Below, one piece after another: positions 1 to 8,057 of a DNA stretch of 64,000 nt (positions are counted from its first letter, which is position 1; each line of letters starts with the position of its first letter). The stretch comes from Paenibacillus sp. 37. Lineage in GTDB: Bacteria > Bacillota > Bacilli > Paenibacillales > Paenibacillaceae. The stretch lies in NCBI RefSeq assembly GCF_008386395.1, contig NZ_CP043761.1, forward strand, positions 5,084,001 through 5,148,000, read 5' to 3'. A program made the translations under genes and the position numbers. The notes beneath the pieces are model-generated. The model was not told the DNA's origin, searched no databases, and worked only from the letters and a program-made list of their open reading frames with translations.

Positions 1-1901
1 ATTGGAAAACGACGCTCCAGATCAAGCAGTGTATTGACTACGCTATGATTTTCAACCATGACTCCTTTTGGCTTGCCTGTTGATCCGGATGTGTACATGA
101 TATAGGCAAGGCTATGCGGATTCAGCGCCTCTTCGAGGTTTGAGACATCCCCCGTATAAGCCTGATCGCCCTCAACGTAGATGTACTGGACATCTAGAGT
201 CTCGTCATCTTTTTCGGGCTGCATAGCCAGCACTATGGATATGTCTGCATCCGATATAATATAGGCCTTTCTGGACAAAGGATAGGAAGGGTCTACAGGC
301 ACAAAAGCACATCCGGCTTTTAATACAGCCAATAGGGCTATGACCATATCCGAGGAACGCGGCATCTGCACGCCAACTGCCGCGTTATCACTTTTTTTAC
401 TCGCAACGATCTGCCTAGCCAATTGATTCGCTTTTGCGTTGACCTGCGCATAGGTCTGATGCTGCTTCCCTTCCATAAGAGCTACCCGCTCCGGGAAACG
501 TGCTACTTTATCGTGAAATATATCCATAATATGTTGTGGAGTGTAGGGAAAATAAGAAGTTTGATTGAATCGGTAAAGTAAGTTTTCTTTCTCATCTTGC
601 ATCAGGAGGCTGAACTCACTGATTTTTTGATCAGAATTGGTTACTAGTTGATTCAGCAAGTATAGAAATCGTTGGCCCATTCGCTCCATTGAATCTTCAC
701 GAAACAAGCTTGGTTTATATTGCAGCTTCAACTGAGCACCTTGCGGTAAACGACTCAACACCACCATTAGATCTCCTGGAAACGTAACCTTATCCTGATC
801 CAGAATACGAGTTCCGAGCATATCTTCCTCATAGGAATCATAAACAAAGGAAATATCAAACAACGATGGTGATCCGGGTTGAGCCTGTAACATGCCGTCT
901 CTGACAATGAGGTTATTGGGATATCCGATGTTCCTGTACGTATCCATCCAGGTTGTGGCTACTTGTTGCAGCAGAGGTTTTAGAGTTGATTCGAGGTCAA
1001 TATGGAATCGCATAGGCAACATATGGACAAAACATCCAATCGTTTCTTCCAAGTCCATACCGGGACGATGAGAATATGGGGAGGCAAAGGTGATATCGTC
1101 TGTACCGACATATTTACTCATAAGAATGCCAAAGGCACCCATAAAGAACATAAAAACGGTTACTTCATTATCTTTGGACATCTGTGTAATATCAGCCATT
1201 AACGATTCCGAAATATCAAATCGCAGTTCATGACCAATTCCTTCTTGTAAAGAACCTGCTGGAAAGTCGTGCTTTAGAGAAAGAGGTTCCGCTCCCTTCA
1301 TTTTGTTTAACCAGTATTCCCGCTCTTTGGAGTACTTGTTTTCGTGCAGTTTCTTGTTCTCTGCCTCAACATAAGAGATGAATCCTTCATCCAGCTTGAC
1401 ATCCACAGGCTGATCTTCAAGAAGACACGTATATGACTGAATAAGTTTGTTTTTCATCAGTTCAAGCGACATGCCATCACATATTAAATGATGAATACAT
1501 AAGGTCAGAATATATCGGCTTTTATCCATCTGAACAATCATTATACGGAACAGAGGACCTTTCTCCAGATCAAAAGGTGTCCCGATGCATTCATCCACCA
1601 GTGCTTCTAACTGTTGTTCCTTTGGATTCTCCTGATTCTCGCTACTTAGGTCCCACAAGGTAAGTGAATAATCCATATCTTCAAGAACGGATAACACGGG
1701 TACATCATTTTGAATCTCAATCCGAGTACGCAGCACCACTTGCTCATACATAAGCAATTCGATGGCCCGGCGAAATATCTCCATTTGAAGATGATCAAAT
1801 TGAATTGAAGCTGAGATGTTATACGAAGTGGGATCATTCACCTGACAATCAAAATAGATTCCCTTTTGTGTTTCGGAAAGTTCAACGGTTTTTTGTACCA
1901 T
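1..1901 (-). CDS. Non-ribosomal peptide synthetase, N-terminal C-A part (cut by window edge)
   Basis: Translating the minus strand from the ATG at 1901 gives 633 open codons with no stop before position 1, so the gene continues beyond the window. Residues 1-430 look like a condensation domain, with the active-site motif HHLICDG at 137-143. An adenylation domain starts near residue 450, and its A3 core YTSGSTGKPKGV lies near residue 602. Synthetases of this type build peptides on carrier proteins; starting with a C domain means this subunit takes its acyl or peptidyl substrate from another protein or from a starter lipid. The start is preceded by a GAGGTG ribosome site. The specificity-conferring A-domain residues lie outside the window, so no product can be predicted. 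The membrane-protein gene at 1965-2441 lies 63 bases upstream on the same strand and may share its promoter. Confidence 0.93.
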   Translation of the reverse strand, partial: MVQKTVELSETQKGIYFDCQVNDPTSYNISASIQFDHLQMEIFRRAIELLMYEQVVLRTRIEIQNDVPVLSVLEDMDYSLTLWDLSSENQENPKEQQLEALVDECIGTPFDLEKGPLFRIMIVQMDKSRYILTLCIHHLICDGMSLELMKNKLIQSYTCLLEDQPVDVKLDEGFISYVEAENKKLHENKYSKEREYWLNKMKGAEPLSLKHDFPAGSLQEGIGHELRFDISESLMADITQMSKDNEVTVFMFFMGAFGILMSKYVGTDDITFASPYSHRPGMDLEETIGCFVHMLPMRFHIDLESTLKPLLQQVATTWMDTYRNIGYPNNLIVRDGMLQAQPGSPSLFDISFVYDSYEEDMLGTRILDQDKVTFPGDLMVVLSRLPQGAQLKLQYKPSLFREDSMERMGQRFLYLLNQLVTNSDQKISEFSLLMQDEKENLLYRFNQTSYFPYTPQHIMDIFHDKVARFPERVALMEGKQHQTYAQVNAKANQLARQIVASKKSDNAAVGVQMPRSSDMVIALLAVLKAGCAFVPVDPSYPLSRKAYIISDADISIVLAMQPEKDDETLDVQYIYVEGDQAYTGDVSNLEEALNPHSLAYIMYTSGSTGKPKGVMVENHSVVNTLLDLERRFP

Positions 1902-1964
1902 CACGACCACACCTCATCGTTTAATTGAGATTCAAGCTGTGTAAGGCAAAAAATCAATTACAGC

Positions 1965-2441
1965 TTAGTGCATTACCCAGATTCCACCAGCCAATACCGA
2001 GAGAACCGTGATAAACGTTTGATACACCACATCCATAATGAGATTCCCGATACTGTCTCCATCTGCCTTGCGATTTTTAATCATGACATAAGTATGTGAC
2101 CAAAGACCACTTAATCCGTATATGTACATCGTTACCAATACACCAACCCAAAAGTTCCCCTGGAACCATATGGCCATAATCCCCATAACTCCAAGCCCTA
2201 CCTGGGAAAAACCGTATTTAACCTGAAATGGTCCACCAGGCCATCCTAACATTTTGGCTGTCTGATCCGCTCTGGCAATGTTGACAACATAACCAATCAC
2301 TCCAACCAATCCAAACGTAACCACAAACTGATGAAGCAGCAATACTCTGCTAATCTCGCTCATTTCCCCGGGAAAACCTAACACATATAAGTGTACTCCC
2401 CCTGAAATTAGACCTAACAACCATAGAACCAAAAACCACAT
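1965..2441 (-). CDS. Four-helix integral membrane protein (DUF6790-like)
   Basis: A 158-residue protein with about four hydrophobic segments (near residues 1-20, 35-55, 80-110 and 135-157) and short polar loops. The overall look, including the WPGGPFQVKYGF loop near residue 68, resembles the DUF6790 family of unknown function, but I recall this family only loosely. A GGGAG-type ribosome site precedes the ATG. A near-consensus sigma-A promoter (TTGACA, 16 bases, TATAAT on the minus strand) lies 70-100 bases upstream. As the only gene between that promoter and the NRPS start, it could be the first cistron of an NRPS operon, but no function in peptide synthesis can be deduced. Confidence 0.7.
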   Translation of the reverse strand: MWFLVLWLLGLISGGVHLYVLGFPGEMSEISRVLLLHQFVVTFGLVGVIGYVVNIARADQTAKMLGWPGGPFQVKYGFSQVGLGVMGIMAIWFQGNFWVGVLVTMYIYGLSGLWSHTYVMIKNRKADGDSIGNLIMDVVYQTFITVLSVLAGGIWVMH

Positions 2442-2478
2442 GCCTGTCCCACTCCCGCCGTTTGTTATTTGGAATCAT

Positions 2479-2540
2479 TTGTAACTAAATGTACAATCTT
2501 GTAGATACACACATTATATAATCGCTTTTACATTTGTCAA
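2479..2540 (-). promoter_or_regulatory. Promoter of the membrane protein/NRPS unit with possible YwnA-type site
   Basis: On the minus strand a -35 TTGACA (2535-2540) and -10 TATAAT (2513-2518) are separated by 16 bases. Just inside the expected transcript, positions 2479-2496 read TTGTAACTAAATGTACAA, with TTGTA/TACAA ends that resemble the half-sites of the Rrf2-type operators at 2828-2848 and 3325-3360. Regulation by the neighbouring Rrf2 protein is an inference. Confidence 0.55.
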
Positions 2541-2720
2541 TTCATACATAATTTTCTATTTTGTCGAAGCTTTTGTCATTTTTCTTCCACTGTACGCAAA
2601 CAAGAAAACCATATAGTTCCATTTAACTTGAAAATAATAGGAATATAGCCCTATTATTACATTAAAAGGTTTGAAACCTGCTTCTTTTTTAACGCTTCAA
2701 AAGAACCACAACTCATTTAT

Positions 2721-2748
2721 TTGACATAGGTGATAATTCAATTATCAT
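2721..2748 (+). promoter_or_regulatory. Upstream promoter overlapped by a Fur-like palindrome
   Basis: TTGACA at 2721-2726 and TATCAT at 2743-2748 are 16 bases apart. Between and across them lies a perfect 17-base dyad at 2731-2747 (TGATAATT, C, AATTATCA). It resembles the Bacillus Fur/PerR/Zur 7-1-7 box but is one base longer per arm, so the protein that binds it is uncertain. Confidence 0.4.
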
Positions 2749-2811
2749 CTGTTTAGTCAGATACGATTACAGGATAACAGCAACTATCAATTAACATATA
2801 ATATAAAAGAA

Positions 2812-2848
2812 TTGACAACCAATCACTTTGTAACTATTATAGTTACAA
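2812..2848 (+). promoter_or_regulatory. Rrf2-gene promoter with 21-base palindromic operator
   Basis: TTGACA (2812-2817), 17 bases, TATTAT (2835-2840) form a strong sigma-A promoter. A perfect palindrome covers the -10 box at 2828-2848, with half-sites TTGTAACTAT and ATAGTTACAA around a central T. This placement predicts autorepression by the gene that follows. Confidence 0.75.
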
Positions 2849-2864
2849 CGGTGGTGATTATCCC

Positions 2865-3290
2865 ATGAGACAAATCAGCAGTCGCTTTTCCATTGCGGTT
2901 CATACCCTGTCCCTGATCGCTGTTATGCCCAATGAATGCACCGGAGATATGATAGCGCAGAGTGTGAATACCAATCCCGTGATTATTCGGCGGATTATGT
3001 CCAAGCTGAAACAGGCTGGTCTAATTGACGTCAGACCCGGTGTGGGCGGTGCTTCCTTGTTGAAAGATCCGGCCGACATTACCCTTCTCGATGTATATCG
3101 AGCGCTAGAGGTCGTGGAGGATGGGGAATTGTTTAACTTTCACAAACATCCGAATCCGAAATGTCCGGTCGGCAACATGATTGAACACACCTTGCGTGCC
3201 GAACTCATTGAGGCTCAGACAGCCATGGAACAGCGCTTGAATCGTGTAACCATACAGCAGATGATGGATCAGATTCATGTCTCTGAATAA
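2865..3290 (+). CDS. Rrf2-family transcriptional regulator, YwnA-like
   Basis: A 141-residue winged-helix regulator. The N-terminal segment SRFSIAVHTLSLIA followed by SVNTNPVIIRRIMSKLKQAG is the Rrf2 DNA-reading region, and the HPNPKCPVG segment near residue 95 matches what I recall of Bacillus YwnA. Only two cysteines are present (near 25 and 100), so it lacks the three-Cys cluster of Fe-S sensors such as IscR or NsrR; YwnA-like members probably sense through the conserved Cys in PKCPVG. The ATG at 2865 follows GGTGGTGAT. The 21-base palindrome over its -10 box implies autoregulation. The oxidoreductase gene downstream (3401) is preceded by a related inverted repeat and is the likely target. 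Confidence 0.85.
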   Translation: MRQISSRFSIAVHTLSLIAVMPNECTGDMIAQSVNTNPVIIRRIMSKLKQAGLIDVRPGVGGASLLKDPADITLLDVYRALEVVEDGELFNFHKHPNPKCPVGNMIEHTLRAELIEAQTAMEQRLNRVTIQQMMDQIHVSE

Positions 3291-3315
3291 AAAAGCTCAT
3301 AATGAGCTTTTTTTA
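3289..3315 (+). terminator. Rho-independent terminator of the Rrf2 gene
   Basis: AAAAGCTCAT and ATGAGCTTTT form a hairpin followed by a run of T residues (3307-3314), immediately after the stop codon. Confidence 0.7.
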
Positions 3316-3324
3316 ACCCTTTCG

Positions 3325-3360
3325 TTGTAATCACACCTGTTATAACATTTTTGATTACAA
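3325..3360 (+). promoter_or_regulatory. Inverted repeat before the oxidoreductase gene (probable operator)
   Basis: TTGTAATCA (3325-3333) and TGATTACAA (3352-3360) are perfect inverted arms 18 bases apart, with TATAAC between them as a possible -10 box. The TTGTAA-type ends match the operator of the adjacent Rrf2 gene. Confidence 0.55.
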
Positions 3361-3400
3361 CCATATGCAAACAAAACACATATCCTAGGAGGAAAAGAAG

Positions 3401-4258
3401 ATGAAAATTTTGGTCACTGGCGCAACAGGTCAATTGGGTTCACTGGTTGTAGAGGCATTGTTAAAAACGGATTCTGCCAAGGATGTGGCAGTAAGTGTAC
3501 GTAATCCAGAGAAAGCGGAAGCACTCCGCACTCAAGGCGTTGACGTGCGTCACGGTGATTTCGATCAACCGGAGACGTTGGAGAAAGCTTTTGCCGGTGT
3601 AGACCGTCTGTTGCTCATCTCCACCGATGGTGACAATGAAACGCGTATTCGCCAACATCAGGCTGCCATTGACGCTGCCAAGAACGCAGGCGTTGGTTTC
3701 ATCGCTTATACAAGCGTTGTGAATGCAGAGAAAAACACCCTTTCCCTGGCGGAAGTTCACCGCGCTACAGAAAAAGCGATTCGTGAATCCGGCATTCCTT
3801 ATTCCTTCCTGCGCAACAACTGGTACCTGGAAAATGAAGCAGGCAGTGTGCAAGCCGCTACGCAAGGCGCACCTTGGGTTCATGCCACCAATGACAGCCA
3901 AGTAGGCTGGGCTACCCGCAGTGACTACGCCCATGCTGCTGCAGCTGTACTCGCAGGTGAAGGACATGAGAATACCGTATATGAATTGTCCGGCAAACTA
4001 CGTACGCAAGCTGAACTGGCTGCCATTGTTGGTGAAGTGCTTGGACAGGAAATCAACGTGCAAAACGTGGACGATGCCGCTTACGCTGACATCATGAAAG
4101 GCGCAGGTCTACCGGACTTTGTCGTATCGATGCTTGTTGATATGCAAAGTGCCATCCGTGAAGGCGCATTGGCTGTAGAGAGTGATACTTTAGAGAAATT
4201 GCTTGGCCGTCCGGCTCAGCCACTTAGCGAAGGTATTAAAGCAATTTTAGGCAAGTAA
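3401..4258 (+). CDS. NmrA-like NAD(P)-binding oxidoreductase (quinone oxidoreductase 2 type)
   Basis: A 285-residue atypical short-chain dehydrogenase. The N-terminal GATGQLG (8-14) is the dinucleotide-binding loop on a Rossmann fold, and AYTSVVNAEK and LRNNWYLEN are typical of the QorB/YtfG branch, which reduces quinones or acts as a redox sensor. No Tyr-x3-Lys catalytic pair is evident, as expected for NmrA-type members. AGGAGG sits seven bases before the ATG. The gene is single-cistron: it is preceded by the regulator's terminator and its own inverted-repeat operator and followed by a strong terminator. The neighbouring Rrf2/YwnA-like regulator suggests induction by electrophiles or quinones, which is inference. 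Confidence 0.85.
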   Translation: MKILVTGATGQLGSLVVEALLKTDSAKDVAVSVRNPEKAEALRTQGVDVRHGDFDQPETLEKAFAGVDRLLLISTDGDNETRIRQHQAAIDAAKNAGVGFIAYTSVVNAEKNTLSLAEVHRATEKAIRESGIPYSFLRNNWYLENEAGSVQAATQGAPWVHATNDSQVGWATRSDYAHAAAAVLAGEGHENTVYELSGKLRTQAELAAIVGEVLGQEINVQNVDDAAYADIMKGAGLPDFVVSMLVDMQSAIREGALAVESDTLEKLLGRPAQPLSEGIKAILGK

Positions 4259-4272
4259 GTTTTGGATATGAG

Positions 4273-4312
4273 AAAGGGACACACCAACCAATGTTGGATG
4301 TGTCCCTTTTTG
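4273..4312 (+). terminator. Rho-independent terminator
   Basis: An 11-base perfect stem (AAAGGGACACA with TGTGTCCCTTT) followed by T residues, 15 bases after the oxidoreductase stop. Confidence 0.85.
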
Positions 4313-4438
4313 GTGTAGCTATCGATCAATACAATGATATCCCCGTTGAACGGATGACTGTACACTCACCCGTTGATTGCGACTGCTGCAATTCGAGATA
4401 GATACTTATGATTTCCACAACAGTTCATCACTCATTGG

Positions 4439-4996
4439 TCACTGCTCAAGAATATAACGTGCGGGAATGTGATCGGCCAGCCAGATATTTTCATTTCCAT
4501 GATAAAAGAGGATTCCATCTGTGGCCGCTTGAGCAGCATTGATTTTCAAAATGACAGGCAGATCATCCCGTCTTCGTCCCACCTGATTGGCCGTATCGAT
4601 ATCTGCGGACAGATGTACATATTGCCTTTGCCGCGGCTGTAAGCCATGTTCCATAATAGAATGCACTGCGCGTGCCGGCGTCCCATGGTACAGGGTTTCC
4701 GGTGGCTTAGCAGGTATCTTCGATATCTTATGAGGTGTCGAATGTCCATACAATGCCCGGATGCGGCCTGAACGGATTTCGTGCCTCTTTTTCTCCGAGG
4801 CTTGAATCATCTGCTCCAGATCGGCTTGTGTGACTTCCTTCCACTGCGGACTTTCATGTAAAGCCACCAGCAATTGCGAGATTTCCACCCAACCCTCTTC
4901 GTCCAGTTCCAGCTCATACTCCCATGGTGCATGTCGCAGAGCGTATGAGAGTTCCTTGCTTAATTTCATCAGATCCAATGCAATCATCTCCCACAT
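4439..4996 (-). CDS. kptA: RNA 2'-phosphotransferase KptA/Tpt1
   Basis: This 185-residue protein matches the KptA/Tpt1 family, which moves an internal RNA 2'-phosphate to NAD, releasing nicotinamide and ADP-ribose cyclic phosphate. Visible family features are LSYALRHAP (15-23), LYGHS (82-86), LYHGT (102-106) and HLSAD (128-132), in the winged-helix then ADP-ribosyltransferase order. In bacteria the natural substrate is unknown, because tRNA ligation leaving 2'-phosphates is not general. The outermost ATG at 4996 lacks a good ribosome site. A GGGAG nine bases before the TTG at 4978 favours that start, and the next ATG is codon 10. The gene lies just downstream of the Imm48-like gene on the same strand. 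Confidence 0.92.
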   Translation of the reverse strand: MWEMIALDLMKLSKELSYALRHAPWEYELELDEEGWVEISQLLVALHESPQWKEVTQADLEQMIQASEKKRHEIRSGRIRALYGHSTPHKISKIPAKPPETLYHGTPARAVHSIMEHGLQPRQRQYVHLSADIDTANQVGRRRDDLPVILKINAAQAATDGILFYHGNENIWLADHIPARYILEQ

Positions 4997-5009
4997 CTTA
5001 TAAAACCGT

Positions 5010-5450
5010 CTAATTTTGCGATTGAACCGCGGTTAAAATCTCCTGAATGTTACGTTCCAATCCTTCGTCGTCTTCCTGATTGAATTGGCGGTGTCCATCA
5101 ATCCCACGTTGGATAATCGTATTCATCACCGGATGAACCTCACGATCAGAAGCCACCCGAATCAGATCATCGGCAAAATCAACCGCCTGCTGCTCACTAT
5201 AATTAAACGGTTTAATCAGCATCCGAATGCTCAAGGCATGAGCCTGCGGCTCCGCCAGCTGATCTCGATGAGTGATGCCATACACCGCGCCAAAACCAAA
5301 AGCAGCCATTACCTGACGCTCCAGTTCTGTCGTCTGTTCCAATGGCGTACCAATCAGCTCACACATTTTGTCCACCATCTGCTCCAGCTCGTTTGCTGCC
5401 GCACCAAGAATTACGTCATTAATATCGTCAGCGTTGATAAATTCAGTCAT
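5010..5450 (-). CDS. Imm48-like immunity protein
   Basis: A 146-residue soluble, acidic, all-helical-looking protein. The segment AHALSIRMLIKPFNYSEQQA and the C-terminal HPVMNTIIQRGIDGH recall the Imm48 family, whose members usually neutralise polymorphic toxins; this assignment is from memory and is moderate. The start is taken as the ATG at 5450 because GGAGA lies eight bases before it; the upstream ATG at 5465 has no ribosome site. No toxin gene accompanies it here, so it would be an orphan immunity protein, either a remnant of a toxin locus or protection against toxins of neighbouring strains. The kptA gene follows 13 bases downstream. Confidence 0.6.
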   Translation of the reverse strand: MTEFINADDINDVILGAAANELEQMVDKMCELIGTPLEQTTELERQVMAAFGFGAVYGITHRDQLAEPQAHALSIRMLIKPFNYSEQQAVDFADDLIRVASDREVHPVMNTIIQRGIDGHRQFNQEDDEGLERNIQEILTAVQSQN

Positions 5451-5688
5451 ATTGGTTTTCTCCATTTCTGCACCGTATTTGATCCATTCTCTCAGACTCT
5501 ATGAGAATATTGTATCGGAGGTGGGGTATTTATTACAAATTATCCTTAGATCCTTAGGAAGAGGTACAATTCCGTATAACATAATAAAAAATAAAAAAAC
5601 CAATCTCCTCTTTTACAAGTCGGCTTGGTTTAATTTATTGTACGAATATGCTTATCTAACATACATTCTACAAAAGAGGTGTTATAAT

Positions 5689-6678
5689 TCAAGCCATTTC
5701 ATGTTGCTTTTTCGGCTCCACTTCATAGACCTGTGTATGTTCATTCTCGGCTAAAGACCATTCCACTGTACCTGGCTTGCGCACTTTCCATACCCAGGCT
5801 TGAACTCGCAGCGAGCTTCTGACCCAAACTAAGGAAGCACAGCGTTTCTCAGAACGAACCGTCAACCCCCAATGAATAACACGAGCGAGCCAAGGATTCA
5901 CATACTCATTATGTGAGCGAACAGATGGCAATTCATCCTGGAACAACCGCTGTTTCACGTCCATAGGGGGTTGCCCGCATGTCCAATAATGGAGCAGAGC
6001 AGCCAAACTATAGATGTCCGACATCGGTCCCTGACTGGATTTCTCTGAATAGAACTCCAGCGGAGAATAACCTGTCGATGTAAATATCACCTGTTTCTCT
6101 CCGGATTGCATAGGCCAACGGGTAGCTGAGCCAAAGTCCAGAAGTTTGGGTGTACCATCTTCCATAACCATAATGTTGGAAGGTTTCACATCCCGGTGAA
6201 GAATGCCTTGCTTATGTATGTAATCCAATGTATCCACCAGTGGAAGCAGCGTCTCCGTTATGAAGGCAGCATCAAGAGCATGATTATGTTCATTCAGATA
6301 CTCGGTCAATGTGATTCCCGTGCAGTATTCCATAACGAGATACCCCGTATCATTCGCTTCAAAATGATCCAAATACGAAACAATATGAGGATGATCCAGT
6401 TTCGATAACAATTCACCTTCGAGCAGAAATGCTGCCAGTAACTCCTGATATTGTCCACCATATCCTCGCGAAGAACAGAACACTCTCCGTTTGTCTACCT
6501 GACGTTCAGCCAGTCTCTGTGGGAAGAATTCCTTAATGGCTACCTTGGCACCCGTGTTACGATCTCGCCCTGCATATACAATAGCCAACTCACTGCTGGC
6601 TAATACCTGTCTTACCTGATATGTATCATTTATAATTACATTGCGCTGCAATGCCATTTTGCAATTGTCTTTTCTCAT
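5689..6678 (-). CDS. Hanks-type serine/threonine protein kinase
   Basis: A 329-residue cytosolic kinase with no membrane segment or PASTA repeats. The catalytic landmarks are VAIKEFFP (Lys49), an alpha-C Glu near 88, HRDVKPSN (161-168), DFGSA (181-185), and an activation segment leading to GYSPLEFYS and SDIYSLAALLHYW. The glycine-rich loop is degenerate: LASSELAIVYAG lacks the usual G-x-G-x-x-G. The IKEFFP motif is typical of a bacterial kinase subgroup often linked to secretion or stress modules. The C-terminal 60 residues have no recognised domain. An AGAGGT ribosome site precedes the ATG at 6678. A long inverted repeat lies just upstream. No cognate phosphatase is adjacent, so its pathway is unknown. 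Confidence 0.88.
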   Translation of the reverse strand: MRKDNCKMALQRNVIINDTYQVRQVLASSELAIVYAGRDRNTGAKVAIKEFFPQRLAERQVDKRRVFCSSRGYGGQYQELLAAFLLEGELLSKLDHPHIVSYLDHFEANDTGYLVMEYCTGITLTEYLNEHNHALDAAFITETLLPLVDTLDYIHKQGILHRDVKPSNIMVMEDGTPKLLDFGSATRWPMQSGEKQVIFTSTGYSPLEFYSEKSSQGPMSDIYSLAALLHYWTCGQPPMDVKQRLFQDELPSVRSHNEYVNPWLARVIHWGLTVRSEKRCASLVWVRSSLRVQAWVWKVRKPGTVEWSLAENEHTQVYEVEPKKQHEMA

Positions 6679-6725
6679 AACAGACCTCTTTTCAACCTTG
6701 TCGATCGGAAGACTTTCCGCGTAAA

Positions 6726-6789
6726 TGCATCATTTGGTTCAACCAGTCAGCAATTCATCGCCAACTATACATATAAACCAAATGATGCA
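6726..6789. repeat. 14-base perfect inverted repeat upstream of the kinase gene
   Basis: TGCATCATTTGGTT (6726-6739) is repeated in inverted orientation as AACCAAATGATGCA (6776-6789), with a 36-base interval. There is no T-run on either side, so it is not an ordinary terminator. A transcript from upstream could fold it into a stem-loop over the kinase leader, or a dimeric regulator could bind it. Confidence 0.6.
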
Positions 6790-6977
6790 ATTTGAAACAC
6801 CTTAACGCGAAATATTTAAATATTAATGAGTTCAAGCCTTCTACGATCTACTGCTAATCCCTATCCACACTATTCTATAGAAGAAAAGCATTCTCTTATA
6901 TAGAGTATCGACAGATGGATGTAATTACTTTATTAAACTGGAGAAAAACATTTTCAATCCTTCATTTGCAGCTTTTA

Positions 6978-7847
6978 TTAATAATTATTCTGTAAAAAAC
7001 GTCCTATTTCCTCGTTCATCTGAACCAATACGTCCTGTGAAGGAAAATGCCCTGTATCATACTTGATGGCTTGAACATTTTGAATAATCTTTTGAGCGCG
7101 TTCAATACACTTATCCGCAGGGAAAAAGACATCCTTCTCCCCTACCAATAACAAGGTTGGTGACGTATAATTCACCAGTTCTTCTCGCTCCGTTAGCTTG
7201 GGCAAATCCTGATCTATGCTGACGTATTTAAAAAGTTTGCCGATAATGTTTTTATCCATTTCTTTCATGCAGTTGCACGACATGTTGTCCGTAATTTTTT
7301 GCAAAGAAGATGGTGAAGACGTCATCCGATACTTGACGAGCGGCAGCGTGATATCCTGAGCTGTTTTAATTTTGGAATTGACCGCAAGACCCGCAGGAGC
7401 AACCAATACGGCACACGAGATACGTTCCGGGATATAGGTAGCCAGTCTGAGGATAATGCCTCCTCCAAACGATGGACCGATAAATGCACTTTTCTCAATA
7501 TCATAGTGATCTAACAGATCGGATACCCATAATGCCAAACTATCAAACCGTGTGGAGATACTCGCTTCCTCACTATAACCAGGATGACCAATCGTATCAG
7601 GAGCAATAATCCGGTATTCTTTAAATAAAGAAGAGAACCATGATAATGTCATCGGATTCACACAATTACCGCCCTGGAGAATAAATAACGGCTTGCCATC
7701 TAGAGGACCTGTCAGTAAAACATGCGTCTTGCCAAAACGCGTCTCTACATACTCCCGAGTAAATTTCTCACCCAACTCGTTCAAATAAATCTCATACTCT
7801 TCAAGTATGCTGCTCTTGCCTTCTTCACTTCTATAAATGGAACTCAT
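6978..7847 (-). CDS. Alpha/beta-hydrolase
   Basis: A 289-residue alpha/beta-hydrolase fold protein without a signal peptide. The nucleophile elbow is GPSFGG, a variant of G-x-S-x-G; the acid is probably the Asp in VGEKDVFFP and the base the His in DTGHFPSQ, giving a complete triad. LFILQGGNCVNPMTLSWF is the oxyanion-side segment. The substrate cannot be inferred; the family includes esterases, lipases and C-C hydrolases. The start is the ATG at 7847 because AGGAGG ends five bases before it; a longer reading from TTG at 7862 would place the ribosome site inside the gene. It is single-cistron, with the kinase gene 300 bases downstream. Confidence 0.85.
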   Translation of the reverse strand: MSSIYRSEEGKSSILEEYEIYLNELGEKFTREYVETRFGKTHVLLTGPLDGKPLFILQGGNCVNPMTLSWFSSLFKEYRIIAPDTIGHPGYSEEASISTRFDSLALWVSDLLDHYDIEKSAFIGPSFGGGIILRLATYIPERISCAVLVAPAGLAVNSKIKTAQDITLPLVKYRMTSSPSSLQKITDNMSCNCMKEMDKNIIGKLFKYVSIDQDLPKLTEREELVNYTSPTLLLVGEKDVFFPADKCIERAQKIIQNVQAIKYDTGHFPSQDVLVQMNEEIGRFLQNNY

Positions 7848-8057
7848 GTCTGCCTCCTGCAATATATACTCAAATACCCCATTCTATTGAATGGACTTGC
7901 TAATCAATGGACCAAAAAGATAAAGAGGGCCCGCAGATGACAGGCTCCTCCATATGTTTAACTAATCATATTCAGATGATTATAGAGCGGAAACTGGAAA
8001 TTGTAAATAACGATTCTAATAGACCAGAAATAAAGGGCTCATCTTATAGAGAAATAC

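Noticed and set aside
3461..3967. 168-codon frame opposite the NmrA-like gene
   Set aside because: Entirely antisense to a well-supported gene, with unlikely composition.
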